The notes beneath the pieces are model-generated. The model searched no databases, was not told where the DNA came from, and worked only from the letters and a program-made list of their open reading frames with translations. A program made the translations under genes and the position numbers. Below, one piece after another: positions 1 through 11,480 of a stretch of DNA of 64,000 nucleotides (the first letter of the stretch is position 1; the number at the start of each line of letters is the position of its first letter). Source of the stretch: Heterocephalus glaber (Eukaryota; Chordata; Mammalia; Rodentia; Bathyergidae); NCBI RefSeq assembly GCF_000247695.1, contig NW_004624784.1, forward strand, positions 13,828,634-13,892,633, written 5' to 3'.

Positions 1-113
1 GTTTCATTATTCATTTGCCTTCCCTACCACCTCTCAAAATGTTAAAAGCAAAGGTTTCATCCTGATCATAACATAGCAGACTTTAATTAGATATGAATCA
101 AAACTGAATTACA

Positions 114-196
114 GGGCTGGGGATTTAGCTCAGTGGTTCCGCCACCTGCCTCGCCAAGCACAAGGTCCCGAGTTCCATCCCTGGCACCAAAAAAAC
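114..196 (+). repeat. ID-like SINE (tRNA-Ala CGC type)
   Basis: Type copy of the dominant family. It has a GGGCTGGGGATTTAGCTCAG A-box region, a GTTCCATCC B box, an end in GGCACC and an A-tail. The body is about 75 bp. Direct repeats aactgaattaca flank it. It is a SINE, not a tRNA gene: no acceptor stem closes, and it has an oligo(A) tail. Confidence 0.9.
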
Positions 197-890
197 TGAA
201 TTACAATGTTGGTATGTATTTGTTTCATTTAAAATTGCAGTTTAGTTCATGTGGACTGAGGGGGGCTTTAGGGGGTGGGTTTTAAAAGATGATAGTCTAT
301 AGCTGGAAGGTAGTTGGAAAGTGTGTGGTTTTGGTTTTTTGAGTTTTTGGGTTTTTTTGTTTGTTTTTTGTTTTTGGTGGGAGGGATGTTAACCAGACTT
401 ACAAACGAAGAGTAAGAGTTGCTCCTTCATTGCCTTCACAGCTGATCTTGAATTTGGCAAAGAAAATGAAGCAGAGGACTCAAGTGGAGTGAATGTCAGT
501 GGGCATAGGCTCTCATCTTACTCACCTCTTGTCACTGACTGTTAGGAGACCTTGGACAATTCACTTGCAGCCTTAATTTTCTCCCCCCAGTATTGGAGCT
601 GAAGTCAAGGCCATGTGCATGCTGGCTTTATCCTTGGCCCTTTGTATTTCTTATTTTGAGACAGGGTCCTACTAAATTGTCCAGGCTAGCCTCAAACTTG
701 GAATCTTCCTCCCTTAGCCTCCCAAATAGCTTGGATTACAGGCATGTGCCACTATGCCCCACTACCTTAAATTTCTGATCTATAAAATGAAAAGCCTGCA
801 CCCCATTGTTCCATTATCCTGATTCTTCTCTATTATTTTAATTTTTTGACCAGATCAGAATTTCTTTGAGTTTATTTCAAGAATGAGTCA

Positions 891-1202
891 CCGGGGATTT
901 AGCTCAGTGATTCCGCTGTCCACCTCGCAAGCATAAGGTCCCGAGTTCGATCCCTGGTACCAAAAAAAAAAAGAAAAGACTAATAAGTACTATTTTTGGG
1001 CCGGGGATTTAGCTCAGTGGTTCTGCCACTTGCCTCGCAAGCGCAAGGACCTGAGTTCGATCCCTGGTACCAAAAAAAAAGAAAAGAAGAATGAGTCAGT
1101 ACGGGCTGGGGATTTAGTTCAGTGGCTCCACTGCCTGCCGCCTGACCCCCAAGCTTAATGTCCCAAGTTCATTACCCGGTTAACACCCCCCCCCCCAAAA
1201 AA
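891..1202 (+). repeat. Cluster of three ID-like SINEs
   Basis: Three + strand copies lie at 891-972, 998-1087 and 1103-1202. The third degenerates to a C-run then A-run. The sequence aagaatgagtca occurs before the first, before the third and after the third, as expected from repeated use of one target. Confidence 0.87.
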
Positions 1203-1651
1203 AGAATGAGTCAGTGATTCTGTTTGGTGATTTTTAATATCAGATTGTACATTTGGACATTTAACTAATACTGTTATTATTAGACAAATTTCACTTTGGT
1301 GGGAAAGTTTTCATTATGTGGAAAAGATAGAAGGACTTTGTTAAAGTTGACTGATTCATTTATCAGAGAAATGAAAATAACTAAGGGACAGGTTCTGCAT
1401 ATATTGCCCAGACTAGCCTTGAACTTCTAGGCTCAAAAGAGTCTCCTGTCTCGGCCTCCCCAGTTGCTGGGACTGTGTACACATGGTATGCTTAGCTTTA
1501 AGATAAAATAGTTCTGAGAACTGGTAGAACCCCAGATATTAGCTGGTGTTTGGAGCCACTCATGTTGGTCTAAATTTATTTTCATTGTTGTGGTCCTACT
1601 ATCCAAAAATGCAGTTATTTTCAGCTAGGTGATATATTCCTTTGTATTAGC

Positions 1652-1735
1652 TTTTTTTTTTTTTGGTACCAGGGATCGAACCCAAGTCCTTGCGCTTGGG
1701 CAGCAGGTGGCGAAACCACTGAGCTAAATCCCCGC
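1652..1735 (-). repeat. ID-like SINE
   Basis: Minus-strand copy opening with a T-run and GGTACC and ending at the inverted A box. Flanking direct repeats read tgtattagctttt. Confidence 0.9.
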
Positions 1736-1887
1736 CATGTATTAGCTTTTAAATGAAAAAGAAACCTAGTAGATCAGTATATTTATAAATCCAAAATGTT
1801 GGTATTTACTTTGCTGGAAGTAGTTGTTAATATATTCTGAAATGCAGAATTTTGGTTTATACTGAGCATTAGAAATACAGCTTTTGA

Positions 1888-1960
1888 GGCCAAGGATTTA
1901 GCTCAGTGCCTTGCAAGCAAAGGTTCCCAAGTTCGATCCCCATTACCAAAACAAAAAAAA
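1888..1960 (+). repeat. ID-like SINE, internally deleted
   Basis: A box gatttagctcag is followed directly by ccttgcaagc, so part of the D-arm region is missing. The B box and an A-rich tail are present. Confidence 0.8.
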
Positions 1961-2130
1961 TATATATAGCTTTTACATGTCTTCATCTCTCCCTGGAAAC
2001 CATATGACATGTACATCTTCCCCTTCTATTGAATTGTCTTAAGGTCCATACTCCTGGAGGAAATTATTCACAAAATAGATTCATATTTTGATGGGACATT
2101 AAAAGAAAATAATCCCATTTATACTGGTAC

Positions 2131-2216
2131 ACTTTTTTTTTTGTTACCGGGGATCGAACTTGGATCCTTGCACTTGTGAGACAGGCAGCAGAACCACCGA
2201 GCTAAGTGCCTGGCCC
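2131..2216 (-). repeat. ID-like SINE
   Basis: Minus-strand copy, T-run to GTTACCGGGGATCGAAC, ending gagctaagtgcctggcc. Confidence 0.88.
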
Positions 2217-4663
2217 CCATTTTTACTTAAATCTCATCTGTTTGCTTTACCTTGGGAATGGTCCTTCCGGAGAGCAGCTGTGCAGACTGTATCAGTTGCT
2301 TACTTTGCCCTCTGACTAGAAGGGGTGGCAACAGTGCTTTACTTGCTCAGAGGCATAACAGACTGCAGTGCCTCTGTCTTTTGGAGACTTGCTGTGTTTT
2401 AATTGTAGGTCTCCTAATTAAGATCTCTTTGAGCCTGCCCACATTTCACTAGTGTTGGCACAGAACTTCAGCTTCCTTCTAACACTTAACTGACCGCCTT
2501 CAAGTAGGCCTTTTGTGAATATCTTGTCTTTATTCTTCTTTTGCCAAGGTGCAGAGTCCAGTGGCACGGACCTTTGACAAAGGGGGAAGCTTTGTGATTA
2601 TTCCTTCTTTGGGAGGGACTTATTCAAGGATTGCTGGGATGAGACCTTCCTTTGTTTGCATATGTTATTTTCAGGAATTAAGGAAGGCTAAATTACTAAT
2701 GATTCTGGCATGGTGCACCTACATTTTAATTAGACTCTTAACCCTGTAGGCCCTAGTAGGAAAGAAGATGCTAAAGAGTTCACTTGCTTGGATCTTATCT
2801 AAACTGGTTTATGAAGCTTGAATACAATTAATTTTATCATGGAGTAAATCACAGACATGTGATATTTGTGGACTAGTAGATTGTGAAGACAATCAAATGA
2901 AATTATTGATTGCTTCAAAACTGTATCAGATTTTGAAACTGAAAGTTAACTCTGTGATTTGAGTGAACTTTTGTGATTAGAAAAGACTTTAGGGTGTTCT
3001 AAAAATTGTTGAGCTAAGTAAGAATAGTTTTACAGAGGACCTGGTATTTGTTGAGGTCAGTAATTGACTGGGCTGCTAGAATAATTGTAGTCTGATTTTA
3101 GTTTCCATTATGTTAGTGCTTAAAATATAGCATGTCCTTTCATAGATATGTTTGTGGCATGCTAGAGGATCTGGGAGTCTTTTGTGAGAAAAAGGAATCT
3201 TAAATCCTTTACCTGGACCCAGATGGTTTCATTGATCACATCAGTATGAGGTAGGCAGACAAAGGGCTATTTTTTGTTGTTATTGTCATTTCATTGGTTG
3301 TGAAGAAGGCCTGAAAGAAGGAAGTACAGGATCTTTTATGGCATGCATTAAATAAAGCTGGAGGCCTGTTCTCTTATACCTGAGTGGGTGGTTTTATGGC
3401 CTAATTCTCTAATTGCTGGCATTTATGACAGCGTGGATGCTCCTAGCCCTGTGGCTGAGGTAGATTATGCTGAGAATAGGGAGAGAAAAGGGGTCCTTTT
3501 GTTATCCTTTTCATTTCACCCCTCAATAAGGTCTCTGAGAAAGCCCTGAGGAAATGCATAGACACTTGGACTGAGAGAATGACTTCCCATAAAATGGTTC
3601 TTTATGTTTTGAAGAAGGATGAGCTGCTTTTCTTGACCTATCCAAAGAAATCCATACCACCACTGTTAAATATTTCAATGAGCTTTTTTACCTTGTCAGG
3701 TTACATACCAGGGGAAGCCAACCATGCACTGAAGCCACTGCTGAACATTTGCTTCTTTAAAGACCAAGACACTGGAAAGAAGAATTTTGTTGTGTGATTT
3801 GTAGTTGTTGTAAATGATATAAATCCCCTTGTAGTTTTGAACAAAACTTGTTAGAGGCAAGCCTTGCTAAAACTTTTTAGACTTTGGATATACTACCCTA
3901 GTGAGTTTTAGTTTTAAGGAAACAGTTAACAATATGAATGTAAAGTTAGTTGGCAGTTTTTTGTACAGTGTATGAAAATTCCCCTTTCCTTGAAATGAGT
4001 AGTTGTTTTTCTGTTTGAATAGACTGAAGGGATTTCCCCAGGTATATTACCTTTAATTATTGCTACAGCCAGATCTTATTTGCTACCAGTGGGTAGAATC
4101 TATTCCTCAGGCATTTATTTCAGCAGTTGGAGTTTCTTCCATGTATCTTATCTATTTTCTTGCATTTCTGGTTGTGAGTTGTTAGAATGTTTGGATGGAG
4201 ATGTTTTAATGTCTTTCAGCAGCAAGAACTGTGAACCTTTTTCACATTTGAACTGTTTGGGAGATCGGAACCCTTATGTCCATGCTTTGCTGAAGCATTG
4301 TCTCATTCTCATTTTAGAGCATCAAAATAATTGTGGCCTTTTGTCTTCAATTAAGAGAACAATATGCCTTGTGAGGAGTGTTTTTGGAGAAAATTTTTCG
4401 TCAGACTCCTTTGAACTCATTTCTAAAAACTAGGGAGAAATTAATTGCACATCTATAATAAATATCTTATTCCTAAAGAAATATTTATTTGTGTCTGTAT
4501 TAAACTTTTGTCTATCCATGAGTATTGATTAATTTTGAGATAAACAACATTGTTCCTAGGTTATTGCCTTTAATTATGAGCTGTCAAACTGTGGATAACA
4601 TCTCTAAGCTTAGTTACTGAGAAAATTCTTTTGTATCTCTGGGTAGGACTTTTTATTTATTTA
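2217..4663. other. KMT2A: Intron 1 segment without recognised repeats
   Basis: About 2.4 kb of AT-rich intronic sequence in which I recognise no SINE, LINE or gene. An open frame of 117 codons at 4080-4433 has no recognisable domain or splice context. This may be old unrecognised repeat or conserved intron. Confidence 0.5.
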
Positions 4664-4743
4664 TTTTTTTGGTACCAGGGATCGGACTTGGGTCCTTGCG
4701 CTTGCAAGGCAGGCGGCAGAACCACTGAGCTAAATCCCTGGCC
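4664..4743 (-). repeat. ID-like SINE
   Basis: Minus-strand copy with flanking direct repeats ggtaggactttttat. Confidence 0.9.
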
Positions 4744-4810
4744 TGGTAGGACTTTTTATTAATGCATATATGAACACCTTTAACAAGGAAAGGGAGAATG
4801 TCATTTGTTT

Positions 4811-4884
4811 GTTTGTTTTTGGTACCGGGATCGAACTCAGCATCTTGCGGTTGCACCGGAACCACTGAGCTAAATCCCTGGCCC
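4811..4884 (-). repeat. ID-like SINE
   Basis: Minus-strand copy, slightly deleted in the anticodon arm, with flanking direct repeats aagggagaatgtcat. Confidence 0.9.
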
Positions 4885-4915
4885 AAGGGAGAATGTCATA
4901 ATCTAATCTGGAATA

Positions 4916-5400
4916 ATGTGAGAGTACAGCACAGTAATTAAGATCTGCTAAAACTGGGCTCAAATCTTAGTTTAGCCATTTGTTAGGTGAATGACCTTGG
5001 AAAGTTTAACTTCTCCATGCCTCAGTTTCTTTGTTTTGTTTTTTGTTGTTGTTGGTACAGGGGATCAAACTCAGGACCTTATGCTTGCGAGGCAGCAGAA
5101 CCACTAAGCTAAATCCCTGGCCCTGTTTATTGTTGTTTTTGAGACAGGATATCACTGTGTAGTTCAGGCTGGCCTTGAACTCACTATGTAGCCCAGGCTG
5201 ACTTCAAACTCCCAGTGATTTTCCTGCCTCAGCCTCCCAAGTGCTGAGATTACAGAAGTGTGCCACCATACCCGGCTTCTCTTTTGGGAATTAGGAGAAA
5301 TTATGCTTCATAAGATTATTTTGAGGCATAATTGAGACAATGTATACAAAACAGTTAGCACTTTGCCTGTCACATGGAAAGCCCTAATTAATATTAGAAC
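4916..5400 (+). repeat. MIR split by younger SINEs
   Basis: The left part, 4916-5030, has the MIR pattern (gtgaccttgg-like, gcctcagtttc). The right part, 5278-5400, carries the MIR 3' pattern (gttagcactttgcctgtcacat). Between them lie a minus-strand ID-like SINE (5036-5123) and a minus-strand B1 (5134-5277), so the MIR is the host layer. Confidence 0.75.
5134..5277 (-). repeat. B1 SINE
   Basis: Inverted 7SL-derived B1, from gagacaggatatcactgtg to gtgccaccatacccggc. It contains the internal duplication (ggccttgaactcactatg / ctgacttcaaactccc). Confidence 0.9.
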
Positions 5401-5550
5401 TGGGAAATTGAATGGATGAATATTGTAGGTGTTTTTTTTTTTTTTAACCAAGATAACTGATCTTCATTACATTGAGTTATACATGTACTACTTGAGTTCT
5501 ATAATTTCTCTCTTTAACACAAATACTATATACTTTGACTTTGGAATGTT

Positions 5551-5978
5551 CTTTTTTTTTTTTGGTACCAGGGATCAAACTCGGGTCCTTGGACTTGCTC
5601 AGCAGGTGGCGAAACCACTGAGCTAAATCCCCGGCCCAAAAATTAACTATTTGTTTTTTTTTTTTGGTACCAGGGATCGAACTCAGGTCTTTGCACTTGT
5701 GCAGCAGGCGTTGAAACCACTGAGCTAAATCCCCGGCCCTAGAATGTTCCTTTTTTATCACTTCTCGGCCTTTTGGCTAAGATCAAGTGTAGAATGTTCT
5801 GGGGTTTTTTTTGGTACCAGGGATCGAACTCCGGTCCTTGCGCTTTCGAGGCAGGCAGCAGAACCACCGAGCTAAATCCCCGGCCCTAGAATGTTCTTTT
5901 TTTGGTACTAGGGATCAAACTCAAGTCCTTGCACTTGCGCAGCAGGCGGCAAAACCACTGAACTAAATCCCCGGCCCC
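5551..5978 (-). repeat. Array of four ID-like SINEs
   Basis: Minus-strand copies lie at 5551-5636, 5653-5738, 5801-5886 and 5898-5978. Copies of a tagaatgttct target sequence lie between most of them and at both ends, so they look like successive insertions into the same short site. Confidence 0.88.
5757..5793 (+). pseudogene. U2 snRNA 5' fragment (retropseudogene)
   Basis: About 36 bases match the 5' end of U2 snRNA (tcacttctcggccttttgg then ctaagatcaagtg), with G to A at one position. This includes the branch-point-neighbouring region but nothing downstream. It is not a functional U2 gene: no proximal sequence element and no body. It is flanked by tagaatgttc repeats. Confidence 0.85.
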
Positions 5979-6555
5979 CTAGAATGTTCTTGATTTTGCC
6001 CTGGGTGTCATATTCATCAGTAAGCTAGGTGGCACCAAACAGTGAGTAGCTACTGGTGTCCAACTAAAACATAATTAGAGATAAAGCAGACTAGGAGAAG
6101 AAAAAGAAGGCAATAAATAAGCAGGTAGGATACCAAGAAATATATGTCTCTATGTGTGATTAAGCCAGTGGAGCTACCTTAGAGTCACTGCTCTTGGTCA
6201 CTGTGACTAGACCCATCACAACTCTGAGGCTTTTCAGGGGTCTTGGCCCCCAGGTTCAGATCCATTAGACTATACTTAGTAACTATTTAACATTTGTTCT
6301 CAGGTCTCAACTTGGGTAGAATAAGTGTTGGTCTACAGAGATCAGTGTAATGTAACAGTTTAATTATAGAAGAAATACTTAGTTGTAGATTATAAATTCT
6401 GAGATCAGGACTTGTGAAATAAAAATAAGCACCAGTAGAGTGGTCAAAGGCAGATTAAGTTTTAACTAGTAGAAGATAGTGTGCTTAAGAAGAAATACAG
6501 TTTTCTGTACTTCTCATTAAAAAGGAAAGGTTTGCTAGAAGACTTAATATACTGT

Positions 6556-6645
6556 CTTTTACAGTTAAACTGAGGCACAAACAAGTTAAATAGGTTTTCT
6601 TAAATCATATGCCTAGAAAATGGCCCAGCTAGGATTCAAATTCTA
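6556..6645 (+). repeat. MIR fragment
   Basis: aaactgaggcacaaacaag and the following cagctaggattcaaattc match the MIR core and 3' half. Confidence 0.7.
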
Positions 6646-6699
6646 ACCTACCTCTGCTTGAAAGTTCATTCTTGCTGTTTGTGTTATCTTTTAAGTCTT

Positions 6700-7440
6700 T
6701 CCTCTTCCAACCGATGGATTTCTCACTCTTATCCATTATACTATTATAGTGTTTCCTTAACCTGCCCATTGCTTTTCAGTCCTAGTTCAAATTTTCATTA
6801 CCTTTGCATGGCTTATTGTGGTAATCTCTAAACTTGTTTCCCACCTTCCTTCTTGCCCTGTAGTGTTACCAGTGGTTTTCTTGTAGATCTGATTATGTCA
6901 CTGTTTTCCTAAAACCATTTGACTTCTCTCTAATATATGATTTAAGCTTCTTAGCCCTTCAGACTAGTTGGCCTACATTTCTACATTTTTAACCTCTCCT
7001 GAACACTTCTGTTTACGCCTACATTAGACAGCTGAACTAGTAGGTGTTCTCTCCAGTCTTTGTGGACCTGCCTTTTCTACGTTTGCTAAAGCCTCTCCTT
7101 TACTTTAGTTAGAGTCATTCCCTTTTTGACTTGCCTCTGGCTTGTTTATCTTTGGTGTCTCAACTCAGATTCCCACATTCCAGCTCTCCCATGAAGCTTT
7201 TAGAGGTACTACTGCTAGATGAAACTCAACTTCTCTTTTCTACTTTCTTATTGCACTTTATTCCTTACCCTCCAGAACTTACCCCTGGCTTTCTTTCATT
7301 GTGAATACTTTTAAATGTGTCTTTCTCTCATTAGTTTGTAACTCCATTAACCATAGGCCATTTTAAGTCATCCTATTATTTGGTGGTGACTTTTCATAGA
7401 GTAGGTGGTTAGTGGCTATTTGCTAAATTGAAGTCTTGGT
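6700..7440 (+). repeat. L2 LINE fragment
   Basis: Pyrimidine-rich sequence in the order of the L2 3' region: gatctgattatgtcactgt, tcatttg-type lysine-codon stretch, tttgtaactccatta, then the terminal tagtaggtggt...tgctaaattg. Family named from memory. Confidence 0.65.
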
Positions 7441-7811
7441 GTGTGGACAACTTCTAGGGGCACTTTGCAAGGACTTATACAAGCTAGGAGAATTTGTACA
7501 AGACAATTTTTAAAAAATAAATTTATGTCAGAGGAAAGTCTTAAGAGCCATCATAAGTCATTTTTGGAAAGGTACTGAATGGGGTTTTGAAAGTGATGTT
7601 CAGGTAGCCTGATGGGATGGCATTTTTTATGTAGATAATACTTAGCACTGAGTATTACTTGAGTATTGTTTTCCATTTCTAGATTCCTCAACTTAAAAGG
7701 GGTTGAGGAGACTCAAAAAGTGGTTATATGATTGGAAGTCAGTCCTGTGAGAAAATGCTGAGAGAACGAAAGGTTAGGTGATTTAAAGCTCTTCAAAAAC
7801 CATGAGTAGAA

Positions 7812-7906
7812 GGGCCTGGGATTTGGCTCAGTGGTTTCGCTGCTTGTTGTGCAAGTGCAAGGACCTGAGTTCAATCCCCAGTACCAAAATAAATAAATAA
7901 ATAAAA
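7812..7906 (+). repeat. ID-like SINE with (AAAT)n tail
   Basis: + strand copy ending cagtacc with an AAAT-repeat tail. Confidence 0.88.
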
Positions 7907-8494
7907 CACCATGAATAGATCAGTTATTAGGAATGGTAACTTTATTGGCTCCACTGATGCTTGAAAAAGAGAAAATAGATTTAAACTGTAGTAAGAGGTA
8001 GTTGTATAGAGAACTCAGTTGCTAATGATGGTTGTCATTATAGTGATGGTAAAAAGTTACCAAAAGGATCTCATTATCTTCTCTGGAGGTCAATTTTAAT
8101 TTTATTATTTCTTTGGAGGTGGATTTTCAAAATACAGTCCTGGCTACATAAGTAGAAAATGACCTCTGAAGCTACCTTCTCCTTCTATGAATCAGTAAAT
8201 ATATTCTTACTCAGCTTTTTGAGGACATGGACCATATTTTATACTTTTTAATATTCCCTAGGGATTCCTACAATCTCATTGATTTCCCAAGAAATATTTA
8301 ATCTAAATTGTCAATTTATGGCAATAATTACTAGTTGTAAGCTTCCAGAGAAATGTCTATGAAATAATGATTTTTGTAGTGGTTTTATAGAAAAATAAAA
8401 ATTTTGTTAAATTAACTAAACAAGAACTCTTGTTTTCTTTCTCTTCCTCCCTCTCCCTCCCCCTCCCTTCCTCTCTCTGTGTCTCTCTTGGTAT

Positions 8495-8808
8495 TGTTTT
8501 TTGTTTGTTTGTTTTTTGGTACTGGGGATTGAACTCAGAACCTTGTGCTTGCAAGGCAGGTGTGGTGCCACTGAGCTAAATCCCCAGCCCTCTCTTGGTA
8601 TTGTTAAGATAAGGTCTCACTATATAGTCCAGGCTGACCTCAAACTGGAAATCCTCCTGCCTAAGCTTCCTGAGTGCTGGGGTTGTAGCCATATGCTACC
8701 ATGCCCAGCTAAGAAAGAAGTCTTTTTTTTTTTGGTACTGGGGATCGAACTCTGGTCCTTGCGCTTGTGCAGCAGGGGGAGAAACCACTGAGCTAAATCC
8801 CCAGCCCA
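8495..8808 (-). repeat. ID-like / B1 / ID-like SINE cluster
   Basis: Minus-strand ID-like copies at 8495-8590 and 8722-8808 flank a minus-strand B1 at 8606-8710. Confidence 0.87.
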
Positions 8809-8844
8809 ATGTGGTCTTAATATAGGAAACAACAGTTGTCTGAG

Positions 8845-8930
8845 ATACAGGCCTATAATCCTAGTCCTGGGGAGGTTCCTGCAAGTTCAAGGCCAGCCTG
8901 AACTATATAGCAAAACCCTATCTCAAAAAT
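8845..8930 (+). repeat. B1 SINE, partial
   Basis: cctataatcctagtcctgg through caaggccagcctgaac and tctcaaaaa is the middle and 3' part of B1. Confidence 0.75.
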
Positions 8931-9780
8931 CAAAAACAAACAAAAGTTTTATATTTATGAAACAAGCATTTTAGCTTTTATCCCTTGTTAAGGTTATTGC
9001 CACTTGTGGATGGATTTTAAGGGTTTGCAAGTTGTTTCCAATGCAACATAAATTTGCTTCATGTGAGTTAGTCTTATAAAAGCCTCTGACCCTTGGCTTT
9101 TGAGGCTGTATAGAGGGCTTGAATCACTCAGAGTGAAACCTTTTTAGATATGTTGGGTTGCCGAAAGCATTTCCTGTACAGTCAAAATGAAAACTGTGAA
9201 TTGGGATTATTCATATAGATTACCAAAAGTCTGGGCAGAATTGATATTAAAACCAGCCAGTTTTCTTGCCAACTTTTAACTCCAAAATCTTGGTTGGGTT
9301 ATTGAAGTATTAGGAGTTTTGAGTTTAGTGTTAGAATTTTATATGAATTCCTTCTTTTAGGTAAATCAGTACTAGATTTATTTAAGATTACTTACGCATA
9401 CTGAATATTTTCTAAATTTCATATAGTAAGTAGTGTACACTTTTAACTAGTCATTTCATACAATGACTGGATTTCATGGGTGACACCTCATTGTTGCAGG
9501 AATTCTGCAAGTAGTGGCAGAGTGAAGGGCAGATTAACTCAAACTGTAAAACCATTATTTATACAGGTATAAATTCAGAAAGCAGGAGAATATATAAAAG
9601 CAAAGAATAGTTCCTTTTTATGGTTTCTTTATCTGTGAGGGTCTCTACTTGTTGGAGCAATGAAAAATACCAGGGACTTTAAAAAAAAGAGAATTCCACC
9701 AAATATGGGCTTCTCAATGATGGCAAACTTCCAAATATAATGAAATCAAAAGACACTAGTTGGTTTTATAAAAAAAAAAT

Positions 9781-9931
9781 TTTTTTTTGTTTTTGCGACA
9801 GAGTCTCACTGTGTAATTCAGGCTGGCCTTGAACTCACTATGTACTCTAGGCTGGCTTCAAATTAGCAGTGATCCTCTTGCCTCAGTCTCCCAATTGGGG
9901 GGATTACAGGTGTATGCCATCATGCCCAGCT
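9781..9931 (-). repeat. B1 SINE
   Basis: Inverted B1 with internal duplication, from gcgacagagtctcactgtg to tgccatcatgcccagct. Confidence 0.9.
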
Positions 9932-9969
9932 TTCAAAATATTAAGAACACAAAATTTCCCCCTCCTATA

Positions 9970-10173
9970 CAGTGGTACCTAGGTTCACAAATGCTTTTGT
10001 TTGCAAACAATTTGGTTCACAAGCATTTGGCAAAATTGTTTTTTTGTTGTTGTTGTTGTTTATAAACTCCGCATTGGGTGACACGACTGGAGCCATCTTT
10101 CCCACACAAACACACATGTGGCAGTCTTTTCCAAATGTAGAACAAATGAACTTTGTGAACTGAGGCACCACTG
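9970..10173. mobile_element. Tc1/mariner-type (Tigger-like) MITE
   Basis: A 204-bp element with inverted termini: CAGTGGTACCTAGGTTCACA at left against CAGTGGTGCCTCAGTTCACA at right (reverse complement), 17 of 20 matching. TA lies on both sides (9968-9969, 10174-10175), the expected target duplication. There is no transposase inside. Confidence 0.8.
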
Positions 10174-10725
10174 TATTTGAACGTTAATTCCTTAAAAATA
10201 ATAGCTGAGCATTGTGTTGGCGGACTTGGTAGCTTCGTTGTTTTGCCAAGGGCAGCACTCACTTTTATCATTCTAACTCCACATGCTTCTTCATAAAACT
10301 GACTTTATGGAGAGATGGCGCTGTTTACTTTTAGAGGGAAGGAAGTTGTGGCTTCCTCTGGTTAACCTCCCCTTGCTGTTGGTCCTCCAGTAGCCCATTT
10401 TTCCAGAAGGAAAGATGCAGCTTGACTTTTGTGCTGTACTGAGAACAACAAGCTGGTAGAGAAGAACTGAAGTTTTATAGCAGAAACTTGTAATGAATGA
10501 GGATATGGCTCAAGATGAAGTTGGTGTTTACTTTTCCCAGCTTATTCACACAGACCTGGTCATCTTTGGGTACTTTCCCATTAGAAAAGCATGAACCCTG
10601 TGATTGTGATGCTTAACTTCTTTGCCTACAGTATAAGTTAGGTAGGCTTATTTTTTCTGTATCTATATATGGATAAGCCAGCTGAGAGTTGGAAATTGAG
10701 TCTGAAAATACACTTTTCGTGATGT

Positions 10726-10807
10726 ATTTTTTTGGTACTGGGGATCGAACTCGGGACCTTGCGCTTTCAAGGCAGGTGCTGGAACCATTGAGCTAAATCC
10801 CCAGCCC
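10726..10807 (-). repeat. ID-like SINE
   Basis: Minus-strand copy, flanked by acttttcgtgat / acttttcatgag. Confidence 0.9.
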
Positions 10808-11126
10808 ATACTTTTCATGAGTAAAAAAAAAAATGATTGTCCAAAGTAATTTGGGACATTGCCAAGAATCTAAATAGCTCTGAAGTAGTCGATTGTGTTT
10901 TGTTTTATTTTTAAGGACAGATAAGCTGCTTTATGACTGCCTGTCCTTCCAAAGCAGGATGGTTAGAGTTCACCTGTGTCACTTGTTTAGCTGTTTTGAG
11001 CATCTTGGTCTTGTTGATATGGAGTGGGCATGAAGGGACACCCCCTCTTCCTCTGATTACAAAGTGAGCAAGTGGTATTCGTGTTTCTTGGGTAACAGTT
11101 GCTAGGTAGAATTGTTCTGTTGGGGT

Positions 11127-11205
11127 TTTTTTGGTACTGGAGATCGAACTCAGGACCTTGTGCTTGCCAGGCATGCAGCGGAACCACTGAGCTAAATCCC
11201 TGGCC
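11127..11205 (-). repeat. ID-like SINE
   Basis: Minus-strand copy duplicating cagttgctaggtagaatt on both sides. Confidence 0.9.
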
Positions 11206-11480
11206 TTCCAGTTGCTAGGTAGAATTGAGTTGAATTTTTTTTGTTGTTTCCAGGTGAATGGGTGAAAATTTTACATTCTGTTACTAAGAACAGTGTATTA
11301 TTATCTTTGCAATCTTAATCCTAGCTGACCATTTTGTGTTAACACTTTTCAATGTCAGGCAGAGATCATATTTTAAGCAGTTTCAATCTCCTCTTACACA
11401 TTTAACCACTGCTGTCTTTGATGCACCAGTGACTACAGAGAATTGGCCCTTGCCCTTGCCCCTGACGTTAAGTTCACTGG

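Noticed and set aside
4080..4433. 117-codon open frame in intron 1
   Set aside because: No domain, no splice context, no known KMT2A peptide; chance open frame in AT-rich sequence.
5477..5761. Minus-strand open frames containing GDLAQWF
   Set aside because: This peptide recurs wherever the ID-like SINE is translated in one frame; it is repeat-derived, not a protein family.
5757..5793. Functional U2 snRNA gene
   Set aside because: Only about 36 bases of the 5' end, no promoter elements, no body.
10200..10560. Possible internal promoter in intron 1
   Set aside because: Slightly more GC-rich than its surroundings, but I see no CpG island, TATA arrangement or adjoining exon.
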